From: Flavobacteriaceae bacterium PS02338
GTDB lineage: Bacteria > Bacteroidota > Bacteroidia > Sphingobacteriales > Sphingobacteriaceae
Assembly (NCBI GenBank): GCA_029959615.1
Contig: JASCOD010000002.1
Span: forward strand, 434,001 to 498,000
DNA: 64,000 nt
Direction: 5' to 3'
Shown here: in pieces, positions 35,416-41,909 of the stretch
How positions within the stretch are numbered: position 1 is the stretch's first letter
How the letters are laid out: each line of letters begins with the position of its first letter
Made by a program: the position numbers and the translations under genes
The notes under the pieces: generated by a model
Databases searched by the model: none
What the model was told of the DNA's origin: nothing
Seen by the model: only the letters and a program-made list of their open reading frames with translations

Positions 35416-35787
35416 ATGGCATATCCGAAAAGAAATAATACCTCAAACCGTTCTTCAAGGAATAGCGGTCAAAAAAAGCACAGCGGTGCTAAGATTGTTT
35501 TCGGTAAGAACGGCCAAAAATATATCTCCGCTTGGAATTACAGCGGACGCCACGGGCTTTTAAGTTTCTTTGTCTCTGATTATAAAAAAACTAGGGTTCA
35601 TAAGTCTAAGACTGGTAAAGAGTGGGCTAATGTTATGGTTAAGGTTTCGGGTGAAAAACAAAAACCTTATATAGTTAGCGGTTTGCTCGATATGGCTACA
35701 GATAGGGTTATCATTAACGAGTTAGGAATGGTTATTAATCCTAAAGCACCTAACGGTGGGTACTGCGGTACATTCGTACGAAAATAG
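35416..35787 (+). CDS. Prophage basic protein, candidate ssDNA-binding protein
   Basis: A 123-residue soluble protein. The N-terminus is polar and very basic (KRNNTSNRSSRNSGQKKHSG), followed by a compact strand-rich domain (KYISAWNYSGRHGLLSFFVSDYKKTR, EWANVMVKVSGEKQKPYIVSG). Aromatic and Lys/Arg residues alternate as in OB-like ssDNA-binding proteins. The function is inferred only from composition and phage type. A terminator follows 31 bp later. Confidence 0.55.
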   Translation: MAYPKRNNTSNRSSRNSGQKKHSGAKIVFGKNGQKYISAWNYSGRHGLLSFFVSDYKKTRVHKSKTGKEWANVMVKVSGEKQKPYIVSGLLDMATDRVIINELGMVINPKAPNGGYCGTFVRK

Positions 35788-35818
35788 AAATTTTCTCTTC
35801 ATAGTTTGTTTAGGTTGG

Positions 35819-35853
35819 AAAGTGCCTAGTACCTTGTGGAACGGCACTTTTTT
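35819..35853 (+). terminator. Intrinsic terminator inside the prophage
   Basis: AAAGTGCC (35819-35826) pairs with GGCACTTT (35843-35850) and is followed by TTT and A-rich sequence. It separates the structural block from the lysis block, so the latter may have its own promoter or depend on readthrough. Confidence 0.75.
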
Positions 35854-35867
35854 AAAAAAAAAATTAA

Positions 35868-36002
35868 ATGATGTTTACTAAGATTGGCGCAATTGCGCAA
35901 AAGGCGGTTACTGCTACTAAGTTTTTGGCTCTGATTTCAGAGACGGCACAGTTTTTTTACGAAAAAGGTGTTGAAAAGGGTTTATTTGCGGCTAAGGACT
36001 AA
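35868..36002 (+). CDS. Prophage very short protein (44 aa)
   Basis: A 44-codon frame, MMFTKIGAIAQKAVTATKFLALIS..., with a predicted amphipathic helix over most of its length (ETAQFFYEKGVEKGLFAAKD). It is not a clear membrane span. It lies five bases before the holin-like gene. Function unknown; a membrane-active or scaffold peptide is possible. Confidence 0.45.
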   Translation: MMFTKIGAIAQKAVTATKFLALISETAQFFYEKGVEKGLFAAKD

Positions 36003-36006
36003 GGGA

Positions 36007-36225
36007 ATGGTTTTGAAATTTATAGTAAACTTCTTTTATTTCTTTTTGGGCATAAATTCTAGTTTACTGGCATTTGGTAACATCAATACCCCTATCCTAT
36101 CGGTAGATACCAGTTATTTACAGTTGGATATTGCCAACTCTCTAATTACATCGATTACCTCAATAGTCTTAGCTTGTATACCATTTTGGCTACAGCGTAG
36201 ACGAAGAAAAAAAGACGCTGAATAA
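36007..36225 (+). CDS. Holin-like membrane protein (72 aa)
   Basis: From ATG 36007 (an in-frame TTG at 35968 is less likely) it encodes 72 residues with two hydrophobic helices (FIVNFFYFFLGINSSLLAFG and SLITSITSIVLACIPFWL) and a strongly basic C-terminal tail (QRRRRKKDAE). Two spans, small size and a charged tail are class II holin features. Its stop shares a base with the ATG of the lysozyme gene, a typical holin-endolysin cassette. Confidence 0.65.
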   Translation: MVLKFIVNFFYFFLGINSSLLAFGNINTPILSVDTSYLQLDIANSLITSITSIVLACIPFWLQRRRRKKDAE

Positions 36226-36725
36226 TGAAAAACGTACAGCAATTTATTGACAAATACAAAGATGGTATTGCCGATGCCTTAAAGGGTACAGGCTTGTTCC
36301 CTAGCGTTTTAATGGCTCAATTGATACAGGAAAGTAGCGGACAGTATGGCGATTATGGTTTGTCATATCTTGCGCATAAATACCACAATTACGGAGGTAT
36401 TAAGCACGGTTCGTGGTATCCTCATGACAAGGTTAAAATGAGAACTGGCGAAGAAACAAAAGCAGGTGTTAAATACACTATCTATGCTAATTTCATTGTC
36501 TGTAAGGACTTTTTGGACTTTGTAAAATGGCGTGTTGTTTTTCTTAAGAAAAACAGTCGATATAAAACATTTGGTGTTTTTGATGCTGCAACTCCATTAC
36601 AACAAATTCAAGCTTTAAAAAATGCTGGATATGCTACTGATACACAATATGTATCAAGGGTTGCCGCTCACGTTACCACTTATAACCTCACTCAATTGGA
36701 TGAGGTATTAAAAAAAAAAGTTTAG
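36225..36725 (+). CDS. Phage lysozyme, glucosaminidase (GH73/FlgJ-like)
   Basis: A 166-residue peptidoglycan hydrolase without a signal peptide. The motif LFPSVLMAQLIQESSGQYGDYGLSYLAHKYHNYGGIKHG matches the GH73 core, with the catalytic Glu in QESS and the YGGIK segment corresponding to the NNxFGIK pattern. It would cleave the glycan strands at lysis or entry. It overlaps the holin-like gene by one base. It ends in a run of ten A before the TAG; a -1 slip there would extend the protein by about 50 residues. Confidence 0.85.
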   Translation: MKNVQQFIDKYKDGIADALKGTGLFPSVLMAQLIQESSGQYGDYGLSYLAHKYHNYGGIKHGSWYPHDKVKMRTGEETKAGVKYTIYANFIVCKDFLDFVKWRVVFLKKNSRYKTFGVFDAATPLQQIQALKNAGYATDTQYVSRVAAHVTTYNLTQLDEVLKKKV

Positions 36726-36766
36726 AGGCACAAATTAAGGTTTTACCTCCTTCACCGTCGTCTTTT

Positions 36767-36871
36767 ATGGATAAGTATTTTAAGAAGTTTTTTCAACTTA
36801 GAAAGTTGACTATTCCGATCGACACTACAGTAACTTATATAGATGAGAGTGTAAAAGTAGATGTTCAGTAA
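36767..36871 (+). CDS. Short ORF or frameshift extension of the lysozyme
   Basis: An ATG at 36767 opens a 34-codon frame (MDKYFKKFFQLRKLTIPID...). The same frame is open back to 36704, through the end of the lysozyme gene, and would be entered by a -1 slip in the A10 run at 36710-36719. It is either a tiny gene, the C-terminal part of a frameshift product, or the remains of one longer gene. I cannot decide among them. Confidence 0.35.
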   Translation: MDKYFKKFFQLRKLTIPIDTTVTYIDESVKVDVQ

Positions 36872-37427
36872 TATGTTAGGAGCTTTAAAAAAATCGTTTT
36901 CAAGTCTTTCGAAAAAGGCTCAATCCTTTGAATATAAGAATTTAGCTTATATTTCTTTGTTTCTTGTTGTTGTGCTTGTTTTTTGGAGATACATAGTTTC
37001 TCTGTTTAAGCCTGCCGATGACGCTAGGGCGCAAACTGCTGCCGTTACCCAAAAGAATAATGAGTTCAAAGCAAGTGGCTCAATTACTGCGGATGGTCGT
37101 TTTATTACTGGTAATGGTGTTGTTACCAAATATAATATAACTGGCGCGCGTAGGGATGCTGAAAGTTTGGCCGCTCTAATGAATACCTATAAAGGTGCTA
37201 AATGGTATAGTGTAACGCTTTCTTTCTTTGGTTTAGGTTCTATTACTAAGATCAAAGCTATTTTAAATCCTAATTATCCTGCTTCTTATAGGCGTTATGT
37301 TTCTAAGGTTTATACAGACGTATACACAAATTACAAAGGTTTACAGACGGATGTTAGAAGTGCGCTAACTGGCTTTGCAGGTAGTTCTTATTGGACTATT
37401 GATTTAGATAAATATTTTACTTTTTAA
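36861..37427 (+). CDS. Prophage membrane-anchored protein (188 aa)
   Basis: The N-terminal ~28 residues are basic and polar, followed by one membrane helix (LAYISLFLVVVLVFWRYIVSLF, about 28-49) and a soluble domain of about 135 residues with SGSITADGRFITGNGVVTKYNITGARRDAESLAALMNTYKG. An ATG at 36873 (residue 5) may be the true start, because it follows the preceding stop. No known family is recognised; a virion membrane or entry protein is plausible. Confidence 0.65.
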   Translation: MFSNMLGALKKSFSSLSKKAQSFEYKNLAYISLFLVVVLVFWRYIVSLFKPADDARAQTAAVTQKNNEFKASGSITADGRFITGNGVVTKYNITGARRDAESLAALMNTYKGAKWYSVTLSFFGLGSITKIKAILNPNYPASYRRYVSKVYTDVYTNYKGLQTDVRSALTGFAGSSYWTIDLDKYFTF

Positions 37428-37430
37428 TAT

Positions 37431-37760
37431 ATGCTTAGAACTAAAGAGCTAGATATAGTTGCTTCTGTCGACAATGTGATAAGTTTATTGGATAATTCTA
37501 GTTATAAGCTTGTTGATTTTGTTTTTTCTTATTATTGGGCAGGTCGTTTTTATATTGTTGATTTTCAATCACTTTTTTCGGATTTGAATGTTGAGCATAT
37601 ATTTGAGAATGATTTTTTAGTTGCTCTTTCTATCAATAAAAAATTGTCAGAGATTAATAGCCCTAATGGATATGTTAAATATCCTCTTACAGGACTAACG
37701 TTTAAAATTTCCCAAACTGAGGGTTTTGGTGGTACAATACATATAATTTACGAGGATTAA
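37431..37760 (+). CDS. Prophage hypothetical protein (109 aa)
   Basis: A soluble 109-residue protein rich in Phe, Tyr, Ser and Asn, with predicted strands (YKLVDFVFSYYWAGRFYIVDFQSL, GLTFKISQTEGFGGTIHIIYED). No membrane segment or known motif. It lies three bases after the membrane-anchored gene and one base before the next, inside the right-hand structural block. The coding strand is very T-rich, as elsewhere in the element. Confidence 0.6.
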   Translation: MLRTKELDIVASVDNVISLLDNSSYKLVDFVFSYYWAGRFYIVDFQSLFSDLNVEHIFENDFLVALSINKKLSEINSPNGYVKYPLTGLTFKISQTEGFGGTIHIIYED

Positions 37761-37761
37761 T

Positions 37762-38070
37762 ATGAATGCTATTTTTAGAACTGTTACGGTTTCTCAGGTT
37801 GGTTTGCTGCCTATTAAATTGTTTTTTCCTAGGAAATATTTATTGCTCTCTGTTCGTGTTCGCAATAGAATAGAATTGAGTAATTATTATAGTGAAACCA
37901 TCTTACGCGACTATGAGTTTGGTGTTGCGGGTTATGTGGTTAGCAATTTTGATAATTCGTCTATTAATTCCCCCGAAAATAGAATTTTGCCTGTTCCTGT
38001 AGATATTGTTAATAGTTTACCTGTTGGTTTTCTAGTTAATTACATTATTACTTATATAGAATTTGATTGA
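37762..38070 (+). CDS. Prophage hypothetical protein (102 aa)
   Basis: A soluble, strand-rich 102-residue protein (VTVSQVGLLPIKLFFPRKYLLLSVRVRNR, EFGVAGYVVSNFDN, PVPVDIVNSLPVGFLVNYIITYIEFD). It could be a minor capsid or vertex protein by its position and strand content, but there is no direct evidence. It is separated from the next ATG by a single base. Confidence 0.6.
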   Translation: MNAIFRTVTVSQVGLLPIKLFFPRKYLLLSVRVRNRIELSNYYSETILRDYEFGVAGYVVSNFDNSSINSPENRILPVPVDIVNSLPVGFLVNYIITYIEFD

Positions 38071-38071
38071 T

Positions 38072-38245
38072 ATGTTGATTAGACGTGTATTTGAAGATGG
38101 TACTGACGAGGTTATCGAGGTTGATAATCTTGAAGGCTCTAACCTTAAAAAAGGCCGTAAGAAGGTTAAGTTTGTTCAAATTTTGGATACTGTAACTAAG
38201 ACGGTATTAAGCGTTATTGGGTTGATTAAGCTATTTAAAAAATAA
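38072..38245 (+). CDS. Prophage small basic protein (57 aa)
   Basis: From ATG 38072 (in-frame TTG 38063 overlaps the previous gene) it gives 57 residues: an acidic start (RRVFEDGTDEVIEVDNLEG), a basic middle (KKGRKKVKFVQ) and an amphipathic, fairly hydrophobic C-terminal helix (TVTKTVLSVIGLIKLFKK). It may associate with membrane. No family is recognised. Confidence 0.55.
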   Translation: MLIRRVFEDGTDEVIEVDNLEGSNLKKGRKKVKFVQILDTVTKTVLSVIGLIKLFKK

Positions 38246-38291
38246 ATTTGCGATTTCGAAAAATTGTGTAATTTCATTCAAAATTAATCTA

Positions 38292-38540
38292 ATGAAAGTG
38301 TTTCGCTCACCTTGGTTTTATACTGCGATTTTTATCGCTATCTCTGCTTTTACAACTTTGTTAAATCGTTTTTACGATAAATTAGACTACTGGTTTTTGC
38401 AGCCAGTTCCTAAAAGTGAATTAAGGGATGATGATAGTTTTTTTTACTGGGTTGATTGGTATTTGATTGTTTTTACTACTATTTTACCTGTAGTCCTTGT
38501 TTATTTTCTTTCAAAAGCTATTATTAAAAAGCTCTCTTAA
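38292..38540 (+). CDS. Prophage two-span membrane protein (82 aa)
   Basis: An 82-residue protein with hydrophobic segments at about 8-20 (FYTAIFIAISAFT) and 53-75 (WYLIVFTTILPVVLVYFLSKAII), separated by a polar, acidic loop (KSELRDDDSFFYW). A second holin- or antiholin-like protein is possible. It abuts the next gene (TAAATG). Confidence 0.6.
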   Translation: MKVFRSPWFYTAIFIAISAFTTLLNRFYDKLDYWFLQPVPKSELRDDDSFFYWVDWYLIVFTTILPVVLVYFLSKAIIKKLS

Positions 38541-38741
38541 ATGACTTATGAGCCTAAAAAATTTACTGTCATTATTAAAGTTGATGATGTTAAATTTATT
38601 AAGTATAGAGGCGTAACTAATTTTAAGAGCCTTGTTCGTTATTTAGATGCTAATTTCGTTGGTTGGCGTTATTTTAATGTATTTGATAAATATCAAAAAA
38701 AGGTATCTTCTTATTCTTCGAAAAGAGGTTGGCTAAATTAA
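38541..38741 (+). CDS. Prophage small basic protein (66 aa)
   Basis: A 66-residue soluble protein (MTYEPKKFTVIIKVDDVKF...) with alternating strands and basic residues near the end (KYQKKVSSYSSKRGW). It is the last gene before the right-hand repeat/origin region. No known motif. Confidence 0.55.
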   Translation: MTYEPKKFTVIIKVDDVKFIKYRGVTNFKSLVRYLDANFVGWRYFNVFDKYQKKVSSYSSKRGWLN

Positions 38742-38803
38742 CTCTCTCACCTTTCTTCATTTTTCTTTCTTTTTGTTTTCTGTCAGTATGATTCTGGTAG
38801 ATA

Positions 38804-38877
38804 ATGACACAATGACTTAATGACCTGGTTTAACATTGTCAGTATGATCAGCGCTCAAATTGTCAGTTTGTCCGGCT
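38804..38877 (+). repeat. 74-bp direct repeat, copy 2 (candidate replication origin)
   Basis: It matches 31428-31501 at about 70 of 74 bases. It lies in a 240-bp gene-free stretch near the right end. An extra word TGTCAGTATGAT occurs just upstream (38781-38792), so three related iterons are present here: TGTCAGTATGATTC, TGTCAGTATGATCA and TTGTCAGTTTG. It is possibly the second of two Rep-binding or nicking sites. Confidence 0.65.
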
Positions 38878-38983
38878 GTTAGTTTAGCTTTTCAACATAC
38901 TGTTGAAAACTTTTGTTAGTAACTGAATTTAAAAACTCCCCTCTTTGTATCGTTGCGGATGCAACCTTAAATGATTTTAGAAT

Positions 38984-39151
38984 ATGGCAGTAACAACTTT
39001 TAAAAAGTTGCCTATCGACAAAAAATTATTGGTTATTAAACGTTATGTTAAAGCGAACGGTGTTGAATTATTAGATGCTGTATCTTTCCTTTACGATGAT
39101 AATCCCGTGATTTCTGTTTGGAGAAATGGCAAAATTATTATTAAAAATTAA
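38984..39151 (+). CDS. Prophage short protein (55 aa) near the right end
   Basis: A 55-codon frame, MAVTTFKKLPIDKKLLVIKRYVKANG..., soluble and Lys-rich, ending in strands (NPVISVWRNGKIIIKN). It is isolated between the second 74-bp repeat and the right att site. Its place next to the att region would suit a small regulator or recombination directionality factor, but no HTH is evident; this is conjecture. Confidence 0.45.
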   Translation: MAVTTFKKLPIDKKLLVIKRYVKANGVELLDAVSFLYDDNPVISVWRNGKIIIKN

Positions 39152-39211
39152 CTGTCTTTCTGTCTTTTTTCATAAAAGAACTAGCTATTTTTTTAGTTTG
39201 TTGTAAAGTCC

Positions 39212-39260
39212 AACTTAACATAAGTTGAGATTTATTCTAGGTATTTACATTATGTTAAGT
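39212..39260 (+). other. Right prophage junction (attR) with inverted XerD arm
   Basis: The core TTTACA (39244-39249) and XerD arm TTATGTTAAGT (39250-39260) repeat attL exactly; the base to the left and five to the right also match. The XerC side here (TTATTCTAGGTA) is a poor dif arm and is probably phage-derived. A reverse-complement copy of the XerD arm, AACTTAACATAA (39212-39223), lies 26 nt to the left, so the phage strand could fold into a 12-bp hairpin. Confidence 0.75.
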
Positions 39261-39293
39261 TAGTTGGCAACTATCCCCTCAACACAGTAAAAT

Positions 39294-39491
39294 ATGGAAA
39301 AAGGAAACTTAAAATGGAGCAATGGTAAAGACTGTTATATTGAAGTAAATATTAATGGACGTTATTTAATAATAGAAAAACCGCTTAAGGATTGTATAGT
39401 CCCTGTTCTTCAAGAAGAGATAAAAAATTCGAAGCATATTCGGAATAATCAGGTGATTGAACTGCACGAAAATCTAAATAAGGAAGATTAG
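39294..39491 (+). CDS. Hypothetical protein (65 aa) just outside attR
   Basis: A 65-residue soluble, charged protein (MEKGNLKWSNGKDCYIEVNI ...) with no known motif; a few strands are followed by a Lys/Glu/Asn-rich helical end. It lies 28 bp outside the right att core and is therefore host side, though it could derive from an earlier insertion at dif. Low certainty that it is a real gene. Confidence 0.4.
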   Translation: MEKGNLKWSNGKDCYIEVNINGRYLIIEKPLKDCIVPVLQEEIKNSKHIRNNQVIELHENLNKED

Positions 39492-39514
39492 CTTTCAAAT
39501 TAGATATAAAACTA

Positions 39515-40657
39515 TTAAAATTCGTTAAGCTTACGTTTGAGTTCCTGCACTCTATCTAACCTATTTTTACGGGTATAGATATCAATCAACAACTTGATTG
39601 TATTTCTGTGATTGATATTTATATCATGAGCTCTTAGTAAAGAATATTCTGCTCTGTTGATATTGGCTACAAATTTCTTGTTATCTTTTTGTTTTAAAGC
39701 TTCATTAGCATCTTGTATATATGCTACAGCCAATTGGTACAAAGCATCGAAATAATTATAATCTACCTCTAAAGCTTTTTGATAAGACAGTTCTGCTGTG
39801 CTCACATTTTTTGCTTGGTTTTGCTGTAGGTAACCGTATAAGAAAAAAAGTAATTTACTTCTTTTGTCTGTTTTTAAAGATGTTTCTATGGCGCTGGTTG
39901 CCTTTTCGTACTGCTCAGTGTCTAAGAGCAGATTAATATAATCGTTAGTTAGTAATGGATGATATGCATTGAATTTTAATCCTTCTTCTAGTGTCTTTAT
40001 AGCTAGTTCTGTTTCAAATTTAGAGGCGTAAATGTTAGCAATGTTTTGAAATAAAGCTGGATTTTTTGCTCCACCATCCTTAGCTCTAATGAGATAAGTT
40101 AATGCATCATTATATTGTTGTAAACTTTGGGCACAAATTGCTGTATTTGTAGCTAGTAGAGTGTCTGTTGGTTTAAAGTCACTTACGTTTTTTAATAATT
40201 CGTAAGCGGTAGAGAAATCATTTTGTTGAAAAGCTTCAGTGCCCTTGCGTTGTCTTTTAGCGTGGATATTATGATCTGCAGCTTTAATCAGCTCCGTATT
40301 AGATTGGAATTTATCTAGCTTAGTCGCTTGGGATAAAGCATCTTGAGCAAGTTGGAAGTATTTGTCTGCATTAGCTTCATTATCATCAATTAGAGCTATA
40401 TATGAAGATAAATAAGCTTTAACTGCCCACGTTTCTGGCCAATTTTTAGTTTTCTTATCCTTTTCTGCAGCTTCTAATGCTTTAATCCCCTCTCCTATGA
40501 TTGTCAACTGCTTTTTAACATCTGCTTTTTCAGCGATGCTGTTTTGCAATTTAGCGAGACTGTTGTTTGCTATTTTAATTTGTGAACCTTGAGAAAAAGC
40601 AAGATTACTTATGATAAGAAGTACGAAAATGTTGAAGAATATCTTGTGCATCGTCAT
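39515..40657 (-). CDS. Secreted tetratricopeptide-repeat protein (380 aa)
   Basis: It has a signal peptide (about 1-22, FVLLIISNLAFSQ) followed by TPR-like helical repeats through most of its length, for example TAYELLKNVSDFKPTDTLLATNTAICAQSL, NPALFQNIANIYASKFETELAIKTLEEGLKF and ELSYQKALEVDYNYFDALYQLAVAYIQDA. TPR proteins in the periplasm act in protein-protein contacts; no enzyme domain is present. It is a paralogue of the adjacent upstream gene, sharing layout and order of repeats, so the pair arose by tandem duplication (inference). Confidence 0.85.
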   Translation of the reverse strand: MTMHKIFFNIFVLLIISNLAFSQGSQIKIANNSLAKLQNSIAEKADVKKQLTIIGEGIKALEAAEKDKKTKNWPETWAVKAYLSSYIALIDDNEANADKYFQLAQDALSQATKLDKFQSNTELIKAADHNIHAKRQRKGTEAFQQNDFSTAYELLKNVSDFKPTDTLLATNTAICAQSLQQYNDALTYLIRAKDGGAKNPALFQNIANIYASKFETELAIKTLEEGLKFNAYHPLLTNDYINLLLDTEQYEKATSAIETSLKTDKRSKLLFFLYGYLQQNQAKNVSTAELSYQKALEVDYNYFDALYQLAVAYIQDANEALKQKDNKKFVANINRAEYSLLRAHDININHRNTIKLLIDIYTRKNRLDRVQELKRKLNEF

Positions 40658-40678
40658 GTAACTTTATACAAAGAAACT

Positions 40679-40715
40679 AAAAAAGGGAGATAAAGTTTAA
40701 TTATCTCCCTTTTTT
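40679..40715 (-). terminator. Intrinsic terminator between the two TPR genes
   Basis: GGGAGATAA (40685-40693) pairs with TTATCTCCC (40701-40709), flanked by six A and six T so that it can work in both directions. It lies after the stop of the 360-residue TPR gene and before the 380-residue one, so the latter probably has its own promoter or is read through. Confidence 0.85.
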
Positions 40716-40735
40716 ATGAACTCTTTATTGCCTAA

Positions 40736-41818
40736 TTACTTCTTTTGAAGTGCATCTAGCAATTTCTTAGTTTCTTCATAGTTCTTAGTGTCATTCTTAA
40801 AACCATAAACTTGTTTTAAGGCCTCTAAGGTATGTATCGCTTTAGGATCTAATTCTTGAGATTTTTTATAATAAGGTAAAGACTTATCAATTAAAGCAGT
40901 CATTTTTGCGGTTAAGGCATTATATTCTTTAACCTTTTTAGTATCTAGTTTTACTCTTTCGGTTTGAACATTTAACGCTTGTTTGTAATAAGTTTCTCCC
41001 AATAAAAATTGATAAATTGCTTTGTTTGGATCTTTAGCAATTAATTTGTTTAAAGAAGCCTGAGATTTCTCGATTTCTCCCCTTACGATATAAATGTCAG
41101 TTTGAGTACCTACAAAGTCAGGATCATCTGGGAATTTTTTCAAAGCCTCGTCAATAGAAGCCAATGCAGCGGTAGTATCTTTTAAATTAACCAACTCAAT
41201 ATTAACTGTTTCTAACATTAGGTTTTTTGAGTCAGCACCGTTAAGGCTTACTACTTTTTTAAAGTTTTTAACTGCACCAGCATAATTTCCAGCTTGTTTA
41301 GCAGATACACCTGCATTTAGATACATTCCTGTATCTGTTGGGTTTTTCTCTGTGATTTCAGTAAATATTTTAAAAGCAGTAGCGAAGTCTTTCTTCTCAT
41401 ATGCTTTTATAGCTCTTGTTTGAATAGCATTGGCAATGTTGATTTTCGCATTGGCAATATTATCTTTTTGTTCACCTTTTTTATCTAGCTCGGTTGCTTT
41501 AACGATTGCCTCTTCAGCAATTTTTTGTTTAGCAATAGAGTTAGAAGTGTTAATTGTGTCTAATAACGCTACAGCAGAAGCCATTGAAGCTCTTAATGCC
41601 CATGGCTCAACTGAATTTTTAGTTTTTTCGTGAGCAATGGCTAGGTCTGTATGTGCAATACCTTTGTTTAAGTTTTCCAGGTTCTTTTTTAAGTTTTGCG
41701 CCTGGTTCATTGCTTGAAATAAGTCCCAAGCTTTTTTAGCTTCGGCAACTTCTGATTTTTGGGCATAGGCAAATACTGATAAACTCAAGATACCTACGCT
41801 TAAAATTAACTTTTTCAT
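40736..41818 (-). CDS. Secreted tetratricopeptide-repeat protein (360 aa)
   Basis: The signal peptide (MKKLILSVGILSLSVFAYAQ) is followed by TPR repeats, such as AIKAYEKKDFATAFKIFTEITEKNPTDTGMYLNAGVSAKQAGNY and AGAVKNFKKVVSLNGADSKNLML. Lys-rich, helical and soluble. It is a likely periplasmic scaffold, with no enzyme motif. It lies downstream of gyrA on the same strand, but a terminator separates them. Confidence 0.85.
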   Translation of the reverse strand: MKKLILSVGILSLSVFAYAQKSEVAEAKKAWDLFQAMNQAQNLKKNLENLNKGIAHTDLAIAHEKTKNSVEPWALRASMASAVALLDTINTSNSIAKQKIAEEAIVKATELDKKGEQKDNIANAKINIANAIQTRAIKAYEKKDFATAFKIFTEITEKNPTDTGMYLNAGVSAKQAGNYAGAVKNFKKVVSLNGADSKNLMLETVNIELVNLKDTTAALASIDEALKKFPDDPDFVGTQTDIYIVRGEIEKSQASLNKLIAKDPNKAIYQFLLGETYYKQALNVQTERVKLDTKKVKEYNALTAKMTALIDKSLPYYKKSQELDPKAIHTLEALKQVYGFKNDTKNYEETKKLLDALQKK

Positions 41819-41848
41819 CTACTTATAAATTATTGTTCTTTTAACGGT

Positions 41849-41890
41849 AAAATCCATCAAGATATTATTTGTTATCAAGATGGATTTTTA
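41849..41890 (-). terminator. Terminator downstream of gyrA
   Basis: AAAATCCATC (41849-41858) pairs with GATGGATTTT (41879-41888), with GATA/TATC pairing further in. A- and T-runs on either side make it a usable intrinsic terminator for gyrA on the minus strand. Confidence 0.75.
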
Positions 41891-41909
41891 TTTAAATTTA
41901 GTTAATTAC

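Larger units (their letters stand above)
29494..39243 (+). mobile_element. FLiP-like ssDNA prophage integrated at dif (9.75 kb)
   Basis: The unit between the two dif-like cores is 9,750 bp, with about two dozen short genes all on the plus strand. It encodes an HUH replication initiator, a cytosine methyltransferase, a beta-rich candidate capsid protein, at least eight short membrane proteins, and a holin-like/GH73 lysozyme pair. There is no integrase, Zot-type ATPase, terminase, portal or tail gene. FLiP (Finnlakeviridae) is a ~9.2-kb circular ssDNA, membrane-containing icosahedral phage of Flavobacterium, and this size and content fit that plan. Integration through host XerC/XerD explains the missing integrase. 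The family assignment is inference without a search. Confidence 0.75.

Noticed and set aside
29494..39243. Reading the element as a filamentous (Ff-type) inovirus, since it is small, ssDNA-like and Xer-integrated
   Set aside because: No product carries a Walker A/P-loop of the Zot/pI family, there is no pIII-like protein, and a holin-like/GH73 lysozyme pair plus a large beta-rich soluble protein point to a lytic-release icosahedral particle.
29494..39243. Reading it as a microvirus (Gokushovirinae-like) prophage because of the Rep motif
   Set aside because: The genome is about twice microvirus size, no ~500-residue VP1-type capsid gene exists, and many membrane proteins are present. Only the Rep type is shared.
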